A stretch of DNA of 64,000 bases from Liolophura sinensis (lineage: Eukaryota; Mollusca; Polyplacophora; Chitonida; Chitonidae), in assembly GCF_032854445.1 (NCBI RefSeq), contig NC_088302.1:47588521-47652520 (forward strand), written 5' to 3'. A program made the translations under genes and the position numbers. Below the pieces are notes generated by a model. The model saw only the letters and a program-made list of their open reading frames with translations, searched no databases and was not told the DNA's origin. Within the stretch, counting starts at the first letter, position 1, and each line of letters begins with the position of its first letter. Of this stretch, positions 1 to 12,809 are shown in pieces.

Positions 1-1093
1 ATTTGACAGTAAGTTTGAAGTAATGAGCTGAACAACTCTAATGTAGGCCTTCAATTATCTGGGAAATTAAGTTAGACAGCTGATTTGAAATACAGCTTAC
101 ATACAATATTTATATGCATAGGTTTCATCCTTGAGCAAATCGAAACTTTTAATAATATTTATGACAACCTTCCCAAAAAATATATTTCGCTTAGAGGAGA
201 ATTATGTTATGCCAAAGTTATGCCTTTCTAGGTGTATAAGCAAATTAATCTCACTGAAATGGCATTATAAAGGTGCATCCAGTTCACACTACGTACCGTG
301 GTATAACTATAATATTGTGTATGCTATAACTACATGTGTTGTAAACAGGCACGTCTCATGCTATCATTGTTTGTGGCCTGGTATGTTTTGAAAATCGTTT
401 CATGTTGTCGGACAGAATAGTTAATTACAGACCAGATTTATGAACCAAGTAGTCGTCTTTTAAATACTTTCTTACTTTCCCACAACAATGAAGACAAGAT
501 ATGTTAAGCTTATCATGAAAACACGGCGCAGTCTTGTCTCCCTCCAATGTAATTTTGTGGCAAAAGCAGAGAGTTTCAAGAGATTTTTAACTAGAACGAT
601 GATTTGCAATGTAGTGAATGTGTAAAAATGTTAAAACTTTACATGGGGGCCGTTCTGTATTATCTTAATACCTATATTAAATAGCTTCAATTGATTCAAG
701 ACCGCTTCGGTGGCCTAATGGTTGGAGCACCTGCTTCGAAGTCGGGACATACCAAAGTCTATAAAAATGGTACTTGTTGCTGCTTCGCTTGGCACTCAGC
801 ACTGAGTGGTTAGAACAAGGAAAATGACTGGTTGGCCTGGTGTCAGTATAATGTGACTCGATGGGGTGGCACATCTTGTGTCTTCAGAATTATACTTCAG
901 TAGCAGCAGCAGATTGGCGGCATGGATTCACCCTGCCACAAGAAGACACATTATGTGTACACACACCTAATGAATTTTCGTCGTCATATGACAGAAAATT
1001 AGTTAAAACACGACGTAAATCCCCAAGCATTCATTCATTCAATTGATTCCACTTATCTACTTTGTCATAAACATACACCCGACTAACTGTGAA
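1..1093. other. 3' flank of nAChR copy A, no gene seen
   Basis: The only structured element is the tRNA-headed SINE at about 695-1045, listed separately. Open frames here are short, without domains or splice context, and one is made of SINE sequence. Confidence 0.6.
695..1045 (+). repeat. tRNA-derived SINE, 'CATTCATTC-tail' family, copy 1
   Basis: It starts with an A-box-like TGGCCTAATGG in a tRNA-like head. The body shares blocks with copies at 31.77 and 54.70 kb: AAAAATGGTACTTG, a TTGGC..GGTGTCAGTATAATGTGA block, and ACAAGAAGACACA. The 3' end is a CCAAGCATTCATTCATTC simple tail. Three copies sharing the whole layout within one window establish it as an interspersed element. Confidence 0.75.
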
Positions 1094-1099
1094 TTTATT
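1094..1099 (-). promoter_or_regulatory. Candidate poly(A) signal of nAChR copy A
   Basis: AATAAA on the minus strand, about 60 bp after the stop codon at 1158. Position and sequence fit a poly(A) signal. There is no transcript evidence. Confidence 0.4.
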
Positions 1100-1157
1100 A
1101 AAATGAACAACTTCACGTCATACTATTTTTAAGTGACGTCAGAATTTTCCTTGCACT

Positions 1158-1343
1158 TCAGCTGCTTACAATGGTGGTGTAGCATATCTGAGAGAGGTCA
1201 TCTCCTAGCATCGGTTCACGGGCGTCATATAAAGACGGTGCTGTTAAAAATATGCACGTGGCTCCAAGGAAACAGGCAAGCGTGAATATGTATAAAAATA
1301 ACCTATCCATCACCATAGCAACGTACTTCCAGTCCCGTTTTTC
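1158..1343 (-). CDS. nAChR copy A exon 5 (M4 and C-terminus)
   Basis: The acceptor TTTGTAG precedes GAA AAA CGG GAC TGG, read as [15 protein letters not shown]. This is the highly conserved start of the M4 region, which continues through [16 protein letters not shown]. The frame ends ...YTTIVSS with TGA at 1160-1158. It is the same length (186 bp) as the matching exon of copy B. No single-exon ORF shows it as a coding unit because it is short and lacks an initiation codon. Confidence 0.9.
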   Translation of the reverse strand, partial: EKRDWKYVAMVMDRLFLYIFTLACFLGATCIFLTAPSLYDAREPMLGDDLSQICYTTIVSS

Positions 1344-4300
1344 CTACAAAAGAAACATATAACTACTTTAGTCAGATGTATAAAATTTTATTCATTTTTT
1401 TTAAAAATCGCAAAACAAAACTTGAAGCAAAGTTACACTTTTATGTTTCCCTAATTTTACAAGAAGGAGTGTCAACCTTTATTCCTTGATAGTTCAGACC
1501 TACACGTAGTTCTAAACTGGCACGAGTCAGAGGAGAGATAGCATCGGTCGACGGAGGTGTTGGAATGCTACGCTTCTAATCCAAACCATTAAAGTTTTTT
1601 CTTTGTTTAATGGATTCCAGATGTGGCTGAAGCAGTACTTCTAACACACATGTATGTACCTATAATACAGCCTTAGAGGTAGTTCTATGTCTTCACACAA
1701 CAGCTGAGAGCAATAGATAATAAAATAGCTATCCCGTTAAAATATCATGAAAATCTAGCTTATATAGAGTTCGCTCAAAGGCAAATGATAATTATTTTAT
1801 ATGAATAAAATAAGTTCCATGTGTTTTTATCTCGGCAATATCACTGAGGAAGACTAATTGTTTTCTTGTTGGCAGAGGGTGGCAAAAAAGCAATAGCACA
1901 TGTCGATTTCTCAAAAGGACGGCTAACATTTTTTGGCCTATCTAAAGAGACATACAAATTTCATACCGGTACGTTTTTAATCTTACCGCGAAATAATTAA
2001 ACACTTTTGGTTTTGTAGTGGCTTGTAAAATCAAATAATTGGGGGGATTTAAACTTCGTTTCAATTCCCATTAACAGTCCAAAACAAGACCATTTCAACC
2101 AACGCTGCCTCTGATTGAAAATCCTTCTATGCTGTAGCCAAACTTCATTTTACATCGTTAGGATAAACCCCCCGTTCAGATAAGGTTGCAAATGGTTCAG
2201 TTTTTAAAAAAGCACACAAAAGGATATCTACATATACTGCCCGATTCATCAGTGTAGTTGTTGCTAGTCCTAAAGATAAGGTCGGAAAACGACACGATTT
2301 TTAGCAATGGTAGACGATACGATATCTACAAAACAATGCCTCAAATGAAGTCCAAATGGGGAATAATTTACTAAGCTTTGAATTATTTTCCAAATAGCAG
2401 ATCTAGCTGGATCAGTCCAATTCACAGTTCATATTTTTACTATAGTTTCCGTATATGAGAATTTGCACAAACATTCTGCCTTTCCCCTCATAGAGAAAAT
2501 TTCGAAAGTCGAATTGGTACAGTTTGCTACATTGTAATGCAAAAATCACCATGTTTTCTAAGATAATATCCGAAATAAGAGACAGTTTTTGTTCAAACTT
2601 GATTTTATCTTTAGTTAAATTAGGAATACTGTCTATTTTGTTTTCCAGGATTAATTTAGCAGGATTAAACATTTCAAATTTATTATTTCATTATCATTGC
2701 AGAAAAAAAACTAACATAACATTTCAAAATAAAGGCTTCTTCCATCTGAAACGGTCAACAAACAAAGTTGACCTGATAAGTAGCATTCGGGTTTTTTAAA
2801 ATTTGATTTATTCTTCTTTTGTTTGCTCTTCACATTTTCAAAACTTAATTACATATTTGCTTACCTCTTCCTCCTCGTCATCTTTTTTCATCCTATCGAA
2901 GATAAAAACAACCCCTTTTAAAGCTTCATCCACTTCTGGTGGATAGCGTTGAACCTGTCTAAGTTTTGTGTAAGTCCCGTCATCGTCCCTCTCCTCATCT
3001 GAGTCGGACTTACGATGCCGACTAAGAGTTGCATTGCGTATTTCCGGTATCGGCGAAGGTTCCCGAAGGTCCGTACCGTTACACGCGCCACGTTCGATGA
3101 CGGTTGACTGACGTTTCATATCCGGTCGGCGCATCAACAGAATTTTGGGAAGAATTTCCGTAAACACCCGTTTCACCCAGGGCGACATGGTGTGAGTAGA
3201 CGGAGCTCGATTGTGAATACTTAACACAAATACCGTCAACAAAATCGACAACGTCACCACAACGCTTGTGAAGAGAAGGTATTTCCCTATTAACGGTACA
3301 ACCAACGACGTTGGTGGAATCAGGTCTGATAACAACAGAAAGAACACAGTGAGCGCCAGTAAGATGGATATAGACAGCGTGATTTTCTCACAACTGTCGG
3401 ACGGAAGGTAAAACACTAAAACACAAAGGCAGGATATCGCCATACATGGAACGATGAGGTTGACGCTGTAGAACAACGTCCGCCGACGCAAAGTGACGTT
3501 AAACGTAATATCCGGATAGAGTTCTTCGCAGCACAAGTATTTTTTTACCTTACGCCTGGCTGTGACATTGATAACGTCCCACTCGACGTTAGGGTAAAAT
3601 CCATCCAGACTTATTCCCCTCGCAATCACGATGGTTTCGTTGTACTGGGGTTCCGTTTGGTTCCAGGTGCAGTTATGGTGAAGGTTGACTTGTCGCCCGT
3701 CATATGACCACGTCCCGAACTTCATAAAGCACTCTTGTAGATCAAAAGGGAAGAATTCCACGTCGATTGGGCAGTAACTCTTGATGATGGCTGGCGGTTC
3801 CCAAACAAGCCTGCCGTCATAGTGCACCGTAGCTTTCGTGAGCAAAGTTATGGCAAAATCACCATCAGCGCTATGAAATATAAGTATAAAATTATAGTGA
3901 GAGAGTGAGTCAGTGAGTGCATGGGGTTTAATGTAGTACTTTACAATTTTTCAGTCATATGACGACGAAGGAGTCTTGTAGTATAAAATTATATTTGACA
4001 CATATGAAGCAAAATTTTGATATCAATTTGACACATTTCAAATGTTTCAAATACAAGAGTTTAAAAAGGTTTCCAAATGTAAAGAAACTTCTCTCTTTTA
4101 TTATTTGTTTTGCAATAACACTCACTTGTTGTACAAAACAATGTCTGGTCTCCAGAGATCCTCTGACGGCAATTTGAGAAGACGGACGCCACTGTACTCT
4201 TCTGGATCCCACGTCAGCCGGCTATCGTACCACTCCTAAACATTTAATAGTGACATCTTCATCATACAGTGTCAAGAGACTGATAACGCATGAATGATCT

Positions 4301-7300
4301 ACGTGTAACTGTTTTAATTGCCCATGCAGTATTAGACGGTTATATTACAATGACCTGTCTTTCATATTGATCTTAGGGGGAGTGTAATTTGCTACTATGT
4401 GTGCATTTACAAGAACAGTTAGAATAAAACACTAACTGAGGCACTAACTTGACAAGAGGCCGTTTTCATCGGCTACCCGTACGTTTAACCATTTGCCAGT
4501 TATCACACTGTCATCGGTGCTCTGCTTTTTCGCTCTATGTTATGTTTTCGCTCTATGTATCTTAATTGTATTACAAGGCCCACGCTTACAAAGTATATAA
4601 TTGTTAATACGGTGAAACATGGATTCCCGACATCAAATGAACACTGTGTCAATCAGTCCTTACTTTTGCTTATAGTTCAGACCAAGAAGTCAGGAGGTCA
4701 TTCTTTTAGTCTTAAGTATAAGAGTGAGGACAAAAATGTTGCACACTGAGGCCACTTCCAAAAAGCAAACCTGACGGCAAAAACTGAGAAATTTGCAAAC
4801 ATTCCTAACAAGCACAGACATGATACCTGAGAATAAATGACGTCTGGTTGTGGGTATATAATCTAAACGGTAAAATACCAGGAAAACATTGCTCTCCGCT
4901 GTGGAAAAAGAAACTACATTGGCTGAGATAAGTAGCCCTGATCAGTCCGTCACTGATAACAAAACATTTATTACAACAAATAAACCTATACAACTAAGGA
5001 AATAAATCTACTTACATGCCGGAGCCAGACGCTGGTCGTCATGATTTGGTTCTTCTCATCCTGTCAGACAAATGAAAATTAACGAGAGATGAATATAGGC
5101 TGATTGTTAACAAATGTGTCTGGAAGAAAATCGCCTGATGCGTTGTCTCCCACACTTAATTATACTGCCTTACACTTTTACTCTGTCTGCTTGAATATTA
5201 TGTACTGTCAGTGGAGACAAAAGACAGCTTCTCTTTTTCATGTCATAAACCTTGTTTTATACGTTTGTCGAACTTTATTTGTTTGAAATCTGACGCATTT
5301 ACTTCCCGAACGAGTGGTAACAAACGATCGAATATATAGGGATGTTATAGGAAACCTCAAACTTACCAACTAACCAGTTTTGTTTTCCTAGATAATATAG
5401 GCATTGTATTTGTTATATCAACACAATCTTATTTAATACAATAAAGAGCAAAAACAAGCAGACTAGCGATCGCGGTATCGTGGATGGCACATGGTGACAC
5501 GCAACAGGTGAAATCTGGCCTCTTTATCTATTTGCGTTAGTTAGGGTCTTATTCAACAAGTTGAGCAGGTTTAAGTAAAAAAAAAATGCAGTGATGTTAA
5601 TTGCAATTTATAAGACGTCACTAGTCACACATTTAACAAACAATCAAATGAAAACTTATGCCATGAATATCAACTTCAGCATCCTGGTGTCCATGAACGC
5701 TGGTGATAATTTGGTTCTTTAACACATGCCTCGTTTATCCAATATAGTTTTTTAACCAGTAATTCAAGGTTTAGTAGTTTCGTTAACAAATGTGTTTAGT
5801 TATCACTAGTACAGTGGATGCTTTGAGAAAACACGCACACGTATCTGGTCTGATACTGGTCTACCGATGCCATGCTGTGTGCATTACGCCATGAAGGAAG
5901 AAAATCATAAATTGGGTTAACTTTAAGACCTGGAAAGGAAACCATTCTTTTAACAGGTCAAGCTTGAATTGTTCTCTAATTGCCTCACAAATTCAATTTC
6001 AACGTCTTTTTGAAAATTAAACTAATCGCTACTCGATGGTGTGGTTGGACGACAAGCAATACCGTCACATTTCTAGCGCTGCCTCAGTGTAACATCATGA
6101 CGGAAAAATGACACGAAATGACACCTCCAACCGAGAAGATTAGTTCAGTAATTAAGTGCCGAGGACAAAAATTCCCAAATCCCAAATCCGTGTGTCTTAC
6201 TATCGATATGAATAATCCCAGGGTTATTATTATGAACGGTACATTTTTCATTGTTCTCGAAAGTCCAGCGAATATCCAGAAAAAGTTATACCAAGGATCT
6301 GTTTTATGTCTGCAGTACTTGATGGTTTTTACAATGACATCGTCAAAGAGACAGCAGCATTTCATCTCCAAATATTATTTGAGCTTTGGGCAATAAATTC
6401 GCATAGGTAGTTTTAAAACGAACCATTCAGCACAAATGCGTAAATGGTGCATGTTGTTACAATGTATAGCTAGCGACTCCCGATCCCCCATATCTCATAA
6501 GAGCGTTTTTAATCACGTTAAACCTTACGACTCCCAGAGATGATGAGATACCGTTATTCAGATATTAAGTTTAAATTCCAATCCAGAATAACATTTATTC
6601 CCGATCAAACGTATTGTGGTGATTTTAATCTGAGTAAGCTGGACCAACTTATTGACTGCATGGCACCAGATGTAAAGCCTATAATCCTATCAGATTTGTC
6701 CTAGAGACCCTCGCCAGTGAAAATCCAGCGAGCATTAAATCAATCTTGTTCCTAAATAACAGAGGTAATGTGAATATGAATACATCTTTCAGAGTAAGGG
6801 ATTTAGAGGTATTATAATACATGAAATGGAATTTATAAGGAGTAAATTGAAGAATGTTGCCCCTATCATTGAAGAATGTTGCCCCTTTCCCTGGAATAAT
6901 GCTTTAATACGATAATTCCGATTATTCACATTAGTATCATTTATAATTAATACAAAAATTCAAATTACAATTAATTACTTATTTTAAATGAAAGCTGCAA
7001 AATATCTACCTTCTTAAAACAATCAAGATGCAAATTAAACACATCATTAATTTCAACCTGCAATATATTTTGTTAATGTTTTGTCTGCAATAATGCCAAT
7101 ATGCCTTTAAACGTCAACCATTCATTCACTAAAATTCCAAATCAGCAGTATGTTACATATGCCGCCAATTCTCTCCGCCCCATACTTTAACAAATAATCA
7201 TAAAATGTTTCTCTCGCCTTTTGCAGTTAAGAGGCATAATCTGGAGAATTATGTGGAGCTTACAATACGGATTTAGAATTCTTTGAGCCAGGCGTGATTA

Positions 7301-10126
7301 TTGTGAGCACCCCCCTCACACACACACCACCACCACCACCACCCGCCGTCCCCAACCTCTGCCCAACAATCGGGTAGCAAGTCAGGTATTCAGCGACAAC
7401 CATGATCCTTCTTACAACTTTTGTAAAACTGACCACCAGTTTGGATGATTAAGCCCGAGAATACTAGCATACGGACATGCCATGAAAAAAAAAACAACAA
7501 TTGTCAGACAACCTTCATTCCAATATGTACATAAATAAATCTATCGTGCATGCTGAACAGCAGGAGAAGAGCTGAAGATGTCACATTCAAGACGAATGTC
7601 CTTTGGTATGGAATTCTATATGGAAATTCATTGATTCGGCTGACTCAAAAAAGGAGAAAACTTTTCTGACTAATGACATTTTCCGGAAAAACCGAACGTC
7701 GCATGTCAGTTTGTGTGGAGCAACATGACCAACGCAAAAGATGAATCGATGTGATGGAAAATCTCGCATGAATATTCAAACAAGATGGCGCCAACCGAGC
7801 TAAGCGGTGTCGTTGTTACTTCATATAATAGTATACGCTGCAGCATGACCGAGAAGCTCGGGCCAAACTCACGCATTATAGGACACAAGAATATGCATGT
7901 ATCACATGGCAGGCATTTTATTGGCGTCAGTCAACTAAATCAACCAGGGAATCATGCCGATTGTATATGGCAGGCGATTTACGCTTGCGCACTAGGGAGA
8001 CTACCACAAGCAAGGCGCCTACTCGCCGTCATTTGGGGATAAACATTAGCCCAGTTCGATATTGATGGTATTGACGAGATTGACCTAGATATCGGCATAC
8101 TCCAACTTTCCTCCTGATCATGCATCTACAGTCCAAAAAAAAACTCGCGGCATTATAGTAGTTTATTCAAGTGTGCACAATACATTTGCTCTTGTTGATA
8201 AATATTTTGATATATCAACACTTCATAAAACACTTCTGGGCTTACAAAGTTTAAAATTTAAAAGCTATTACATGTCAATAAGCATCCGGAGAGGTTCTGT
8301 AGACAAAACATTTGAAACTATGCAGTATGCAGTGTTATTTACTTATTATTTATTTGGCTAAATGATGCTATAGACGGATAGAGACGACCATAACTATTCG
8401 CATGCCAATCGACAACCACAATGGACATTCCAGATCAGCCAATAATCACAAGGCCAATTTCTAAAACAACAGTTATCGCAAACTCCCAATGAACTAAAAA
8501 GGTATTAAGATGAAGAAGGACGGAATCATATTAAGAGAAAAATTCAACAGTTTTCAATGGTACCGGAAAGTTGCAGGGAATGTTCTAGTTTGGTAAATTG
8601 AATCAGTATCAGTTAAATCATGTACCATATATCATAACAACTTATGGGTGGTTTGCGATGGCAGCCGTCTTCGATGTAAGATTAAATATTGCACACTGAG
8701 TGTTTACTGTTAGAGGTGTCATAAGCTGGGCAGAGGCCATTGGCTGCTGAGGGCATACAATGGGCAATATACACAAACTTACCTCAAAGATGGCTGCCAC
8801 TGCAAAGCATCTGTAAACAAGCACGGTGCCAGATTTGGATACTGATTCAATTTACTTACACTGAACATTCCCTGAGTGTATAAATACATGCAAAGTTTTA
8901 TTCATGTGTCAAACACGGTGTATATACAAGCCCTATCCACGAGTTTAACAAAGCTAAACATAATAATTATGAAGCAGAGTTACGCTCATTGCCGACATTT
9001 AAGAAACTTAAAATGAAGGAGTGTGATGGATATCTTTGACACTGTACCTTTTGTACTTTTAACTTATGACGTTGATTGCTGAAACCGTTGCACACCTCAC
9101 ATGAAGGATCTAAGAAATTCGAGATATACGTACACGACATGGGTTGCGCTAGATCCTTCGGTATATTGTTGTCTGAGTAAGGGTGATTAACATTATCCAA
9201 AATGAACCTACTTCTGTGTTACTTCTGTGTTAAGATCTGCTATAACGGTAATGTATACCTCCTAATAACTTTGCCTTGCATGCAAATATTTAGGAATGGA
9301 AGCATAAGGTTAAGTGTAATCCATGGCAATGGACAGGCTTTCACCGGCAAGAACACAATATACACAGTGACACGTTCGTCAGCCAGTGCTGTGTAGAATG
9401 ATACAGACAATCCCCGTGTCAAACTGGGCTGGCATACACTTGGCAGTGCTTACATGTTCTCTTGAATGATATATGTTAGCTAAGCATGACGTTAACAAAA
9501 CTGAATTGGTGGTGTTATGTCATGGCATGACATGCACAAAAAATAATAATTAATAAAAAGCTATTGGAGAAAATCTACTAAAATCGATTCCAACTGCGGT
9601 TTGACACAAATATTAGCGTTGTACGTATATACAATACACTGAGAGAATCATGTATTATGTATTTAGCTAAACATTTATTTGGAATTCACATAAATCAAAT
9701 AGATTTATGATAAAGGTAAATTATGTTGGTAATTGATGTTCAGATTTGTGTAAATGATGATGCACGGTAATGTGAAAATAAATTGTCTATATCATATGTT
9801 GTAGTTGCATTTTAAACTTTCCGCGTCGGGAATATTAAATATACACGCCGTTAAACTGGCGTGGTTTTACAAAGATAACACAAGAATGATTTAATACTTA
9901 CTATTGACAACAGCTGGGCTATGCGCATGCTCAGTCGGACAATAAGGGCAGCTTTCTCTTTTCCAGATGGTCGAATGAGTTTCTCGTATTTTCGTTTCTG
10001 AAACAAGTCGTAATGTAGCCGCTTGGCCGGCATTTCCTCGTGCTTGTGGAGTGAGGATATCATACTTATAGTCCATGTCCAACACGTGAAAAACAGTCCC
10101 ACGTTACATAACATTCGGCAGTGCAT
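1158..10126 (-). CDS. Nicotinic acetylcholine receptor alpha-type subunit, copy A (5 exons)
   Basis: Exons in transcript order are 10126-9902, 5060-5016, 4235-4126, 3870-2865 and 1343-1158. All five have AG/GT borders and compatible phases, giving 523 aa. The product is a cation-selective Cys-loop receptor subunit of the plasma membrane, gated by acetylcholine as a pentamer. Residues 1 to about 25 form a signal peptide. The binding domain shows loop D Trp ([10 protein letters not shown]), loop A (LYNNADGD), the Cys-loop C160/C174 with 13 residues between, loop B Trp181 (TWSYDG), and loop C Tyr238, vicinal Cys240/241 and Tyr245. The vicinal cysteines make it an alpha-type subunit. M1 to M3 lie at about 261-345, followed by a charged cytoplasmic loop, and M4 is in the last exon. 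The 45-bp and 110-bp exons are typical of the family. NCT, NQT, NET and NVT are possible glycosylation sites. Copy B is the paralogue. The exact ligand and partner subunits cannot be read from sequence. Confidence 0.93.
1344..2864. other. nAChR copy A intron 4
   Basis: This intron lies between the long exon 4 and the M4 exon. It is AT-rich. The overlapping ORFs at 2412-2799 on both strands show no recognisable motif. I see no repeat family shared with the rest of the window. Confidence 0.6.
2865..3870 (-). CDS. nAChR copy A exon 4 (ligand domain, M1-M3, cytoplasmic loop)
   Basis: The acceptor at 3871-3872 completes the split Asn codon of the LYNN motif. The exon runs 335 further codons and ends at donor GTAAGC (2859-2864), directly after a Glu-rich stretch. 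It carries the Cys-loop, loops B and C, M1-M3 and most of the M3-M4 loop. The M2 entry reads PSDSCEK where most alpha subunits have PSDSGEK. M2 has Leu at 9' and Asp at 20', and Glu at -1' supports cation selectivity. Translation would run on past the donor to a stop at 2838, but M4 homology in the 1343-1158 exon shows that splicing is needed. Confidence 0.93.
4126..5060 (-). CDS. nAChR copy A exons 2 and 3 (45 bp and 110 bp)
   Basis: Exon 2 (5060-5016) reads [15 protein letters not shown] between CTGACAG and GTAAGT. Exon 3 (4235-4126) reads from [14 protein letters not shown] to the split Asn of VLYNN, between TTTAG and GTGAGTG. Together they hold loop D and loop A of the agonist site. Lengths of 45 and 110 bp with phases 0 and 2 are the usual nAChR arrangement, so these exons are firm although each is too short to stand out as an ORF. 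The intron between them (4236-5015) shows no further feature. Confidence 0.92.
5061..9901. other. nAChR copy A intron 1 (4.8 kb)
   Basis: Contents seen are a short CA/CCA microsatellite at about 7315-7342 and a dispersed repeat with foldback arms at about 8400-8880 (listed separately). The rest is AT-rich, with short ORFs on both strands that lack motifs or splice context. No nested gene can be supported. Confidence 0.6.
8400..8880. repeat. Dispersed repeat with an imperfect foldback structure
   Basis: The segment at 8400-8612 resembles 58875-59105 (shared ATCRCAAGGCCAATT and AGTTTTCAATG blocks). Its right part forms an imperfect inverted repeat. AGGGAATGTTC near 8577 and AATTGAATCAGTATC near 8598 recur inverted near 8835-8875. 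GATGGCAGCCGTCTTCGATG near 8660 pairs with an inverted relative near 8785-8805. The layout resembles a foldback or MITE-like element. No transposase is present. Confidence 0.5.
9902..10126 (-). CDS. nAChR copy A exon 1 (signal peptide and N-terminal helix)
   Basis: This exon encodes 75 residues from ATG 10126 to the donor GTAAGTATT at 9901. A hydrophobic signal segment ([18 protein letters not shown]) is followed by the N-terminal helix with [10 protein letters not shown], close to the YNKLIRP-type motif of the family. It ends in phase 0, which matches the 45-bp exon 2 at 5060-5016. A second in-frame ATG four codons downstream could also serve as start. The 4.8-kb intron 1 follows. Confidence 0.85.
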
Positions 10127-12479
10127 CGTGATTTTATGTCACAGCTGAAACCTTCTCGAAAACGGCTGGTATCGATTCAAACTTTTACAACAACACCCAC
10201 ATAAAGTTAAAATAAAACTGTTATATCCCAACGCGGAACAGTCAACTGTCGACATCCAACGACGAACTCCTCGCAAATTAATTAATCTGTGTTCATTTGA
10301 GGCCGGTTATAATTCGTTCAGTATAATTAAGTTCACAACATTCTCTTTCCTTCCCGTAGTCGCCATGGCTACTTTTCGAACCTGCGCATAAACTGATATT
10401 CTGCCCGAAATTCCCTGCCGTTGCTCATAAAATCAAACTACAAATGTTAATCCCAAGGTATACAACACGGATCACCTTTCCCTTTCGAGGGTATATGAAC
10501 TCAAGGTAAACCTCTTATCGATTGTAGCCAACCTTGAAAAGTTTTGGCTGCTTGGTACCGTACTGGTTAAAACTGATCGACTGGTCGTTTACAAGGGAGT
10601 TTCTAGGTAGGGTTAACCAGTGGCACGTGCGCAAGCTATGAGACCCCCTCTAAGTGAGGAGTAAACAGCACTGACGTGGCTGCAGCGAACCGAAACCGGC
10701 CTGCGATAGACTTCCTGCTTTAGCTGTAGCATCAGAGATATGTACAGAAAAGTCTGGCAAGGACGAAAGCTTACCTACCGTACGAGATGGAGTATGTGCA
10801 GTGCACGGAGGGTAACACACGGTGGCTAGGCCTGCTGTACTGCACCGAGTGCTCGCTTTGACAGGGGAGTTGATTTGGGCACAGCTGTTGCTGGATCGCA
10901 TTGACAGGAGTGAATGTAATGGACTCGCCATAGACGGCTTTACGTGTCATGAAACACTATACAGTACCAGTAGCCTATGTAAGAGATCAGAAGTTTGTTC
11001 AGGATTTATCAAGATACTGATGGTTGTACTCATTATGTTATTCTACAGTCATAAGATATGCACCAAAGGCATTATGGGGAGAAACACATCCCGCTAAAGA
11101 GGTCTGTTACATAATTAAAAGACCCTTAAAATCAATAGTACAGCTTAAAGTATACTTTTCTACGAAAATGAAGGGATAACAAAAACGTTATCTACCATAG
11201 ACCACAAGAGTATGTAGCTTCATGAGCAAGTCCAGGCCGGAGAATAAGGGAGTTTCGAACTCTTTTATCGTTTAAGGTAAAAACAGTCCTACTGTATCAT
11301 GCGGCTTGTGACAAATGTTTGGCAAGCTTTGTTGACATGAGTTTACCGATCACTTGTCCCGCTATATTCCAGAGACAAAACTGACAAATGACATTCCTTT
11401 CCTTTAGGAATTTCTCAAGTTCATAAACGTTTAACTCCTGAAGTTTCTCCATCGTTCGTCTACTCTAAATTACTTTTGAAACTTCTTTCAGATGCCTATG
11501 TAGTAGCGATGTGATAAAAAAAAACTTTTAAAAGATTTCAAACTCAAAACTCCCGCACTAGATACATGTACCCTCCATTCTATAGCCTATCTGATTCGAT
11601 TCTGCAGATGTACTGAAGTGTAATCAAGAGGTGTGTTATATATATATGACATTCCCGCTGCAATCACCAAGCCTGTGGAGATCATTGATGGGTGTTGCGT
11701 CCGTTTTTATTTATTTACTTGCTTGTTGTTCAACGGAATACTGATTTACTTTTTGGTTTTTAGTTCAGCCTTACATGCTAAAATGTGCCTTCCGTTGCAT
11801 TGGTTATCTTGCAGTTTATGTATGATTTCATTTCTGCGCAAAGCACTCCATAACATAAGCGATGAATATGTTATTGAACTGATCATCACGCACTACATGC
11901 CAATCCACTCGGTTATTTGTGGCGACATGAACGCCACGCTCAAATATAAGCAAGTACATCCCTAACCAAGCCGTAAAGAGGCGACGTCATTTAGCACTAC
12001 AAAATGTGTCGCATTGTTGTTGTAATGCCATGACTGGTAAACTGCGTATTATGTGACAGTGATAAGACTCATCGGTAATCTCAGTGTCTATGTGGAAAAA
12101 ATACGAATGGCAAGTAAATCAGCGAATTCATACTAGGATTAACTTTATTTCTTTGACTGGTTTTAAAAGCCGTACAAATGACAACGCCCAGTATTATGGT
12201 GGGAGCAAGGATACATTTTGAGTGCTTTTCAAGTTAACAGTATATCTAAGCATGGCATATCTTAATTTTTGGTTCAAAACTTGGCGCCGCCAGTGATGCT
12301 TTAGCATCAACACTTTTTCTTGTATTAGACAATGTCGTGTACGGTGTCAACAAAGCTTGCCAAACATGGTAGAAATGTGATGTACATTACAATTCAGTAT
12401 AATGTACACTACAAAACCATTATATTCTGGAAAGGCAATACCATGTGATATGCCTCCGTTGTCCTGGCGTCACATGCTG

Positions 12480-12680
12480 CCTCACTTACGCATTATACCG
12501 AAACCGCAGTCATATACTTACAAATTATACTGAAACACCAGTTACATAATTACGAAACACATGCCGAAACCCCAGCCTTATACATACACATTATCCTGAA
12601 ACACCAACCACATAATTACACATTGTATACCAAAATACCATTTACTTACGCATTATATATACCGAAACACTAGTCACATA
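12480..12680. repeat. Degenerate short tandem repeat
   Basis: About five irregular copies of a 35-40-bp unit of the form TTACGCATTATACCGAAACAC plus CAGTCACATA. Copies are diverged and differ in length. Confidence 0.55.
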
Positions 12681-12809
12681 CCAAAGCAAGCAGTAGCCCT
12701 TGAGTATCTTACAGTATACACTCAAAGCAATCAAATGGCACCACTGGATTATTTGAGCCAACTGTAGCAAGACAAATTGGCCTAACATGATTCATGAGAG
12801 CTCCCGTGA

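Noticed and set aside
3843-3870. Starting the nAChR protein inside exon 4 (near 3845, or near 18713 in copy B)
   Set aside because: These points are internal TTG and GTG codons. Upstream exons 1-3 with matching phases supply the real N-terminus.
7315-7345. CA/CCA-rich stretch as a regulatory or structural element
   Set aside because: It is an ordinary short microsatellite with no conserved partner in copies B or C.
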